This document shows positions 56,493-64,000 of a stretch of 64,000 bases of DNA, one piece after another (position 1 is the first letter of the stretch; every line of letters begins with the position of its first letter). The stretch covers positions 5,001 through 69,000 of the forward strand of contig VIIQ02000899.1 in the NCBI GenBank assembly GCA_007449985.2, written 5' to 3'. The notes beneath the pieces were generated by a model that was given only the letters and a program-made list of their open reading frames with translations, did not search any database and was not told where the DNA came from. The position numbers and the translations under genes are program-made. The stretch comes from Desmodesmus armatus (taxonomy: Eukaryota; Chlorophyta; Chlorophyceae; Sphaeropleales; Scenedesmaceae).

Positions 56493-57820
56493 ATGTCAGG
56501 CTCTGAGGTGTGTAGTGGTGCTGCTGTTGAGGTGTTGCCTTCCTTGTGGGGCGTGGGCACCTACGTAGCGAACACGTGTGGCATTTTTGACAGTGAGGGG
56601 TGGCTGTCACCTGGCACACAATTCACTGGCGCTGAAGCAGGGCAAGAAGTGTTTCTTGCCTGGCTGCAGGGCAACTTGTCTCTGCCCAGCCATCAACCTT
56701 CTGGCTTACAGGATTGTGCCGGCAGGCATGTAAGTGTACCCTGTGCTGTGTGGTGCACTAGGCAGTAAGCTCTTGGAGGGCTGCTAGTCAGCTAGATTCT
56801 GCAAGAGCGTCAAAGGTGCGGCAGAGGGTGTGGTGTGCTGTCGTGACGCATGAGCCCAATGCAGGCTGTCTGCAGTTGCTGCCTTCTCCCGCTGCTATTT
56901 GGGTCGGGAGTGGATTTTCGGGTGTGGATATTTTGGGTGTGGTCGGGAGTGGAAAGTTTGGGTGTGGCTTTGCATGCCACAGACCAGATGGGCGCGTTTC
57001 AGCTGAAGACGGCGGCTTTTTGTGCCTGAGTGCTGCAACGCCATGCATCCGGCGATAGCGCTGGCAGTCAATGTTGCCTCTGCAGGGCTGTATCAAATAA
57101 TGCTGCCCTGGGGGCTGATGAATGGCTGAGGGAAATCCAGCAGCCAATGTACGTTTGTGGCAAACATAACGGGACTGTCATGCATGGCCTTCTCCCCATA
57201 TGGCCATATGCTGTGCCAAAGGACAAGAATGACAAGGAGCTGCGTGTGGGCAGTCGTGTGGATATCACAGATGTCAAGGGCAACACAGCTGCCACTGGTG
57301 TGGTGAAGCTGATGAGCCCCACAGACGTCCTGATGCCCGAACAGGATCCCGATGCCAGGGTAAGCAGGCAGTAGGTATCCATCCCTGCTGATGTGCCAGT
57401 GCACATGTGTTGATGCGTGCTACTGTCACAGACAGGGTGCAGCAGTATGCACTACTACAGCAGCTCGAAGCACTTGTCAGATGCTGCATCAGCGACAGTG
57501 TGTATGTTGATTGCACTGCAGCATGGTGTGCTGCCACTGTTGTGCATACTGTATGCACAGTTTTGCTGAACATTAAAGCTCCTCATGCCTGTGCTGCACT
57601 ACAGGTGGGCGAGGGCATGCTGGGAATCAGCGACATCCGCATTGAGAGGAAGATGGAGAAGGCAGCCAAGTCGGTTGTGTTCTGGGTGACTGTCAAGGGC
57701 TTCTGCCTCCAGGGGAACCTGACGGGAAACCTGCTGTCCAAGAAAGAGCAGCTGCAGAAGAAGGCAGCTGTTGTTGCAGTGCCCTATGGCAAGAATGGCA
57801 GGCTGGTGTGCCGTGGCTGA
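56493..57820 (+). CDS. Unknown four-exon protein
   Basis: Model exons: 56493-56729, 56816-57021, 57086-57359, 57605-57820 (310 aa, phases close). Exon 1 starts MSGSEVCSGAAVEVLPSLWG and ends CAT|gtaagt. Exon 2 (VRQRVWCAVVTHEPNAGCLQ) joins through a weak donor (TTTTT|gtgcct), so that junction is the least certain. Exons 3 and 4 are the most convincing: MYVCGKHNGTVMHGLLPIWP, LRVGSRVDITDVKGNTAATG, VGEGMLGISDIRIERKMEKA and KSVVFWVTVKGFCLQGNLTG, ending VPYGKNGRLVCRG. No signal peptide or membrane segment is visible. Composition suggests a beta-rich soluble protein. No family was recognised. Additional 5' exons are possible. Confidence 0.5.
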
Positions 57821-59350
57821 GTGCAGGATACCTGATGCAGCACGTGTGCGCATGGCATGCCTGCGCACACATGCACAACTGCATGTTGACATGTGTGACT
57901 AGCCCGTGAGGTCTAGGTGCTGTTCTTGGAGAGGTGGTGCCAGCCAGCGTGCTCACAGGCACCAAAAGCAGCACTGGCATGCTGCTGCAGGCTGCCCAGA
58001 TTGGCGCCAGATATCATTTGGAGCTGTATGACTTACTCTTTGCGTGTACTATCAGTAAGTCCGCACATTTTGTAGTTATCACTGGACTTTTTGGAGTAAC
58101 TCGGGAGTAAGTCCACGTCAATACGGAGTAAGTCGCAACGCGCCCATGAGGGGCGGAGTAAGTCCATGCAAGCAGCGCCTTGAGTTACTCCAACACAATT
58201 GCCTTCTTACCCTAATAGTTACTGCCCCCAAACGTCTGTAGGGTGGTGGGAAGGACTGCGGCAGTGTTGAGGCTGGAGCCGCTCTGGTTGAGGGGAGTGG
58301 TGCAAGTGCCATGCTGGCCCGCCGTCTTTCAAGCAACTGCAGTCAAGTGTCAGAAGGTGGGATGTGAATGGAAACATGATTAGTGAGTGTTGAGTTCTCT
58401 TGGATGCACCCGATGGCAATTCAGGAGTCGCGATAGGGACGCATACATCCCTGTTGGGGGGCATGCAGTGTATGTGACCAGGGGTCACTATGGACCATAA
58501 TGCTTCCCACGTGCCTGCGGCATCAGTTGCAACACGCATGATCTGTCACACCACGCGCACCTTATGAGTGTGCGCAGGCTGTGTCATGCTGCTTGCTGGT
58601 GGTGAGAGTCCAATCTTGGCCAGTCTGTGTTGGTCACATGGCGTGCATATCAGGCATGTACTCGCCTTGCATGCGCACACATGCAAAACCAGCAGCCATT
58701 GGGATTATGTTGAGGTGCAACTGTCCTATTTCTGTTCAGGATGTGAGCCTTGTAGTGCCGCTGCTTAAAATTTGTAAATCTGGCCACTTTCAACCAGCAG
58801 ATGCAAGGGTTGCGGAGGCAACGCAAGCGCAGGCTAGTTCTGGTTTCAGTGTGATGTGCACGCAGCCAACTGCCATGTAACATCCTCAAAGGTCCATTTG
58901 GGCTTTAGGCGTTGTAATCACAGCCATTACTGCAACGGCTCTTGCAGGAGTTCAATGCACAGCAATTGCCATATGGCCTGCATAAATTAGCACAGGCCGC
59001 GTCACACTCACACCGTCTGTGGACATGCACCATTTCAAGAGAAAGTCTTGAAACATTTGTACGTTTGCAACGCGCTGATTGGCGACCCTTCTGTCTGAAA
59101 GTTACATCAAGCTTGACCATGTTTGACTGCAGGCAACTTCACCAACCAATGCTGGTAGTTGTGGTGCACGCTTACGAAGAAGTTCAATTCAAGTTCACTG
59201 TCACAAATGCCGCCCAAGCTGCTTCTACATTCTGGGGCCACATTGATCAGGTAGATCACGGGACACAGATAGTCCACAAACGGATGCACCAATGTTGGCA
59301 TAGGTCTCAAAGGCCTACGGGTCGTTATCACGCTCACCCAAGCTGTGCCC
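57821..59350. other. Intergenic with GAGTAAGTC repeats; one 185-codon ORF of doubtful status
   Basis: GGAGTAAGTC or its complement occurs five times between 58030 and 58200. An ORF at 58942-59499 (MQEFNAQQLPYGLHKLAQAA and on) is open for 185 codons but overlaps the carrier's first exon in another frame and becomes Gln/His-rich. It is probably not a gene. Confidence 0.35.
58028..58195. repeat. Short interspersed GGAGTAAGTC / GACTTACTC words
   Basis: Copies lie at about 58029 (inverted), 58050, 58098-58113, 58120-58133 and 58155-58166, with gagttactcc as an inverted form at 58182. Spacing is irregular. Confidence 0.7.
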
Positions 59351-62300
59351 ATGGTAGCTGCTCCAATATGCCGTGCTGTGCACACCTGCGTCCACAGCAG
59401 CGCCAGCAGGAACAGCAATGGCAGGTCCAGGCCTCACAACAAGCAGCCCCACAGAAGGACACACAGAGGTCACAGAACCACCACAGGAGCAGTTGTTGAA
59501 CCTGCTCAGCTTGCAGCAATATCAGCAGAGCCTGTAGTGGAGGTGGCATTGCTGGCAGGTGTCGGGGCCCTGGTTGCCAAGCAGGGTTTACTTCCACTGC
59601 AAGGAAGGTAGGGTTGAGCAGCATAGTGCACGAGTCCATCCATTACCTCGTGTTAGTCTGAGGGCCCTTATTGAGAGCATTTGTCTGGCATACAGTACAT
59701 GCATTGCGCCAGGCCCAGGCAGGACGGCGGCAGTGCATTGCAGAAGCAACTGTTGTGTTCCTGTGACATATGCAACTGCTGCATTGACAGTGCTGGCAGT
59801 GCTGGCAGCAAACACCCACCTCAGGCCCCTATATATAGTGTCTGCAAGCCCTTGAGCAAGTCCCCAGCCAGATGCAACCATCAGACATGCCCTGCCGTGC
59901 TGATCCTGAATTTCGTGCATCCACACATCAATGAATCCTGGCGATCAGGCGAGGCCCTGATCTGTAAACGTTACTGGAAGTAGTAGTAGTGATAGTAAAA
60001 GTAGTAGGATGCTAACACGGAGGCTGTGCTGATCCTGCCTGCAGGCGCCTCCTGAGTGGCCTTGTGATGAATGTGTTCACGCCAGCTTTGCTGTTTAGCA
60101 AGCTGGGAGCATCAGGTATGGTCTATACACAGCAACTGTTTGGGACTTGCAATAGCAGTAGCAAGCGACCATTGGGGACCTGTGCGTGGTTGTGGTTGGG
60201 TCCTGGGTGCACGTTCTTAGACCTGATACTGGAGACTGTGTTGTGGGAGGGTTGCGCGACAGCAGAATGGCTTGCTGTGGCTGCTGACTGGCAGTACCCA
60301 GCACCAGCGCCAGCACTGTGGATAATATTATCATCATCCCACACCAGCACGCCTGCACTGCTGCTGAACAATGTAAGCGCATAAGGTGTGGTCTGGGTAC
60401 AGCAAGTGATTGTGTGAAGCTGAGCGTGGTCTGTTCAACTGGGTCTGGTTAGCACACCAACTTTTCTCATGTGTCCATCATCAAGCACTGATTGCTGAAG
60501 ACTGACAACACCGTGCCCTTCTCAGGCTTCTGACAAGCCTGCACCGCATCCTCTGTGTGTGGTCGCTGTCTCTCTGCAAGCAGTGGATGTTGCCGAAGCA
60601 ATCCGCCTGTGGCCGCTAGCAGCCAACATGGTAGCTTGCCATATCGCCGGCCTGGGTTTAGGGTGGCTACAGGTCAAAACCCTAGGCACGCCTGCCAGCC
60701 TGGCCCCTCAAGTGACTGTCATGACTGCTGTGGGGAACATAGGTAGGACCAGACAAGTTTGCTGCAAGCATTGGCAGCATGTGGATGGCTGTGCCTGTGC
60801 AGTCTGGCATTTGCAGCAAGCCCTCTAGCAGTACCGTGATCGGATCACCATCTTATAGTACAGGGTGCCCTGTTGCAGTCAGTCTATAGTTGCAGTGCAT
60901 ATCTTGTCAGGCCCACTCACCGAAGATAAAAAAGCCCTATGTTGGGACGGCTGCCCTCAGTCGCGTGTGCATGGCCTAAATGCTGTAGTACACGTGGGGG
61001 TGTATGGGTTCAACTCCCATGCGAGTTTGGTCCGGGCGCTGGGCACCTCCTGAGTACAAAGGGTCACGGTGTTTAGGCAGCTCTCATCGGTGTGAGGCTA
61101 GACCTCGGGCTCCCGGCAGCTTTGGCTGTTGTATGTGTGGCCAGCCGGAGGGGGTCCGCCCCCCTTCCCAATCTCCAAAAAAATAACTTGTCAGAACCTG
61201 GCTGCACGTGTGACACATGTAGTGCAGGAGAAGCATGCGTGGTTTCAGATAGCCTTAGCTGCGACTGCAGCCTTAACTGTCATCTTTACCTGTAGCTCTG
61301 ACCGCATCAAGAGGCTGGTTGGTGGATGCCTGCTGCTGACACTGTGTATGTATATTTCGGGCGTCTGTGCAATGCAGGCAACCTGCCGCTGGTTCTCATC
61401 CCAGCACTACTCAGCAGGCCAGGAGTCCTGGAGCTCATAACCACCAGCAGCAGCAACAGCGGGTTGAGCAGCATTGGCAGCAGCTTGGACGTCCCAACCG
61501 CCACCAACATGGGCCTGACATACGTCATGCTGGGGTTTTTCTACGCCTCGTTCATCCAGTTCCCACTCGGTTACCTGCTGCTGCAGCGCAAACCAGAGGC
61601 GCAGCCGCCGGAGCAGCAGCAAGATCTGTTGCTGCAGGCGGCTGCTGCTAGTAGTGCTGCCTCACCAGCAGCAGCAGCAGCAGCAGCAGCTCAGGGAGAC
61701 AGCGCAGTTGCAGCCAACCGCAGCGTTAGCAGTGAAGCTAGGGCATCTCAGCCGCCGGTGTTGCCCTTGCAGCAACAGCCAGTGCAGGTATCAGCTTCAG
61801 CAGCGAAGCTGGTGCAGCCATTGCTGGCAGCACAGCAGCAGGAGCTGTTGCCACAGCAGCTGCAACGCCAGCCGCAGCAGCAGCAGCAGCCGCAGCAGCA
61901 ACAGGGGCAGGGGCAGGGGCTAATGGTGTTGCGGGGTGTGTTTACCCCACCAGTGCTGGCCTGCCTGTTGGCAGTGCCTGTGGCATCACTGCCTGCTTTG
62001 CGGTCAGCACTGTTCAGCCCTGGAGGTAAGGTGATTGTCCATCCCTGTGATTGACGTCTCACTGTTATTGACCCCTCACTGGTACTCACCCCTCACAGTC
62101 ATTGACCCCCCCCCCCTGTCAGTGACGTAAGCACCGATGACTCGAGTTACTGCTTAGGGGGTTATCACATTGTCGCATACCTATGGGGGCTGCATAGACC
62201 AGGAATCCCCTGTGGTGCATCCTAACATCTTGAGTAAGGCAAGCAGGCTTCTGGGTGCGCCTGCAATCCTGCAATTTTCTATCTAAGCCTGAGATTTTCA

Positions 62301-63431
62301 CAGCAGCAGTCACTGAGTGCAAACCCTCCGTATGTTGTGTTGTGTGGTGTGCTGTGTATTGCAGGTGACTTGAGGTTCCTGGGCGATGTGACCACCCTGC
62401 TGGGTGCGCCCCTGATCCCCTGCCTGTTCCTGGTGCTGGGGGCTAACCTGGCTGAAGGACCAGGAGCAGCACAGGTGAACACCATAGTTGTTGTTTGCAT
62501 TGTGGCAATCCGACTGCTGCAGGCTTTTGGGCGCGATGTACTGACGCACACAGATCGCCTGCATTCAATCACTGCAGGCACACAATGTCTCCAGGCCAAA
62601 ACTACTGCCTTAGTGCTGGCTGATGTTTTGACGCTGTATCTACGTGACTACCTACTTTCAGGTACCCTCAAGGACTGTGCTAGGCCTGCTAGTGGCCAAG
62701 CTGCTGGTGCACCCCCTCCTGGGCCTGGCAGGCATCCTGGCAGCCCTGCACAAGGGGCTGCTGCCCTCAGACACTGACCCCTTGTTGGTGCTGGTTATGC
62801 TGCTGGTGTGGGCGACTCCTACTGCTGTGCTGACACACTCCCTGGCGACAATGCTGCAGGTGGGGTGGGTGGGGCTGGTGGCAGGAGAGACACACCCTGC
62901 CACCCCACACTGGTTGAGTCACTCAATAAGTTATTACTGAATTTTTACGGAACTGCTTTGTGACTGTATCTGTAATACTGTTTATTGGGGTGTAATTGCA
63001 GGGGGTTGTCGTGTTGCCAGGTTTGTCGTGTGCTTGATGTTGAGTGGCTTTCTGAAGGCTTGCCCTGATCAAGCTCAACGGTACCGGTGCACTGTCTTGA
63101 AGGGTTGCACTCTCAGACGGCGACATTTGAAGCTGCTCTTGCTGTGGATTTGCTTGCTTACCGCTCGGGCGTTCTGAAAGCTATGCTTGTTGCCTTGCGC
63201 GTAGCATGCTTTTGTTGGTTTCATATGTATACCCGCACCACCAATTGCTTGCAATCTTCCTCTTCTTGTGCCGTATTGTGCTGTGCTGTGCTGCAGAATG
63301 GTGAAGATCAAGTGTCATTCTTCCTCTTCTGGCAGTACCTGGCATCCCTGGTGTCCCTACCGGCCTGCCTGGCGCTGTACTTACAGCTGCTGCAGACTGG
63401 GCTGCTCAGTGCCGCTTCTGGCCAAACATGA
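59351..63431 (+). CDS. Auxin-efflux-carrier family transporter, PIN-LIKES (PILS) type
   Basis: Seven exons: 59351-59607, 60045-60115, 60584-60742, 61378-62025, 62365-62474, 62662-62859, 63297-63431. All phases close for 525 aa. This membrane transport family (PF03547) includes PIN and PILS proteins, and PILS act at the ER in intracellular auxin homeostasis in plants. Landmarks are VVEVALLAGVGALVAKQGLL (TM1), LVMNVFTPALLFSKLGASV (TM2), VTVMTAVGNIGNLPLVLIPA (the conserved GN.GNL motif), NMGLTYVMLGFFYASFIQFP, then a long Gln/Ala-rich cytosolic loop (exon 4), PPVLACLLAVPVASLPALRS, LIPCLFLVLGANL (the LGxNL motif) and LLVKLL-type helices (TVLGLLVAKLLVHPLLGL). The end is QLLQTGLLSAASGQT. The first 60 residues before TM1 are Arg/His-rich and longer than usual, so the start may be further downstream. 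The substrate in algae is unproven. Confidence 0.88.
60985..61040 (+). other. tRNA T-arm-like segment in carrier intron 3
   Basis: ATGGG-TTCAACT-CCCAT forms a perfect T-arm with a near-perfect B box (GGTTCAACTCC), preceded by a GCAT...ATGC hairpin like that in the element at 7569-7674. No acceptor stem was found, so it is a relic at most. Confidence 0.3.
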
Positions 63432-64000
63432 CTGTATGCGCGTGCATTTGAACACGTGCACACGGGTGTGTGTACGGTTCTGTCTGACCATGCATCCACC
63501 ACATGTGATGACTGTGTCATGTGTCCACTGTCGGAGGCTCGTTGACTGTGTCATGAGTCCACTGTCGGAGGCTCCCCGTTGCAATTGTACTGTGTGAGGT
63601 GTGATTGGTCTTCTGTGGACGAGGCACTCATCATTCTGTTCACGACAGTTCAAGCTCATGAGCTGTTCAGGAGCTGTGTGCAACGCTGTCTTGGCAGGTA
63701 CTGTGCTAATGGCATCATGTTGAACTTCAACAGGATTGATGCAGAGCCCTCCCGGCTGTTGTGGGTGCTGCACAACAGCTGCGCTCAGACTCAACACAAC
63801 TTGAAAGTGTCACGCGTGTTGAAAGTATGCAGAATGGCAAAAAAAACATCTGCCACACAAACATGATACAGTTTGAGGAGGGTGGCAACATCTTTTGAGG
63901 CAGCCCGGGGGTGGAGGGTGGGGAGGGCGGGGACCAAGATCTGCAGGAAAACAGTGCTGGGAGATGGGAGAGGAGGGGTTGTGAGCAAAAGCTATTTTGC
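63432..64000. other. 3' flank of the carrier gene; nothing recognised
   Basis: Contains a short direct repeat (gtgtcatg.gtccactgtcgg at about 63515 and 63549). No supported gene. Confidence 0.4.

Noticed and set aside
58942..59499. 185-codon plus-strand ORF before the carrier gene
   Set aside because: Its second half is a frame-shifted reading of CAG-rich sequence that overlaps carrier exon 1. No splice or family support.

Overview
This window is nuclear DNA from a eukaryote, most likely a chlorophyte green alga. The evidence is intron-dense genes with GT-AG introns of about 90-1,000 bp, GC-rich third codon positions, many CAG/GCA tracts coding for poly-Gln and poly-Ala, short interstitial TTTAGGG telomere-type repeats, and a gene set that includes a PIN-LIKES-type carrier and an ACX3-like acyl-CoA oxidase. 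All gene models were assembled by eye from reading frame, splice-site motif and intron phase. Exon phases close exactly for the main genes except where a break is stated.

Layout. 1-5.1 kb: the last exon of an unknown gene (148-231), then repeat-rich DNA with a decaying or recoded gene (2.6-3.6 kb). 5.1-6.1 kb (minus): a secreted protein of three near-identical six-cysteine repeats. 7.6 kb (minus): a tRNA-like element. 7.9-14.1 kb (minus): a complete 11-exon peroxisomal acyl-CoA oxidase with an N-terminal PTS2. 15.7-20.0 kb (minus): a Cys-rich secreted protein with a GPI-type tail. It is divergent from PNO1/DIM2, the 40S ribosome assembly KH protein at 20.8-24.3 kb (plus). 26.4-28.8 kb (plus): a secreted, GPI-type protein with a His-Asp-rich tail. 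31.1-38.3 kb (plus): a large SAND-like plus extended-PHD nuclear protein. 42.3-43.8 kb (plus): a small protein resembling plant Mal d 1/Fra a 1-associated proteins. 46.3-55.3 kb (plus): a two-pass membrane sensor with a CHASE-like ectodomain joined to a TKL (Raf-like) kinase. 56.5-57.8 kb (plus): an unknown four-exon gene. 59.4-63.4 kb (plus): a PILS/auxin-efflux-family carrier.

The genes do not form one pathway, as expected for a nuclear chromosome. The most unusual signal is recurrent. In at least nine places, a short segment spanning an exon edge (the splice site plus 10-60 nt of exon) is tandemly copied into the adjoining intron. The copies are offset by 48-168 bp and many keep a usable GT or AG. 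Two acceptors are triplicated. One donor sits in a frame-preserving 48-bp array of five copies inside the kinase ectodomain. This points to a local duplication process aimed at, or tolerated at, splice junctions, and to possible alternative or stutter splice sites.
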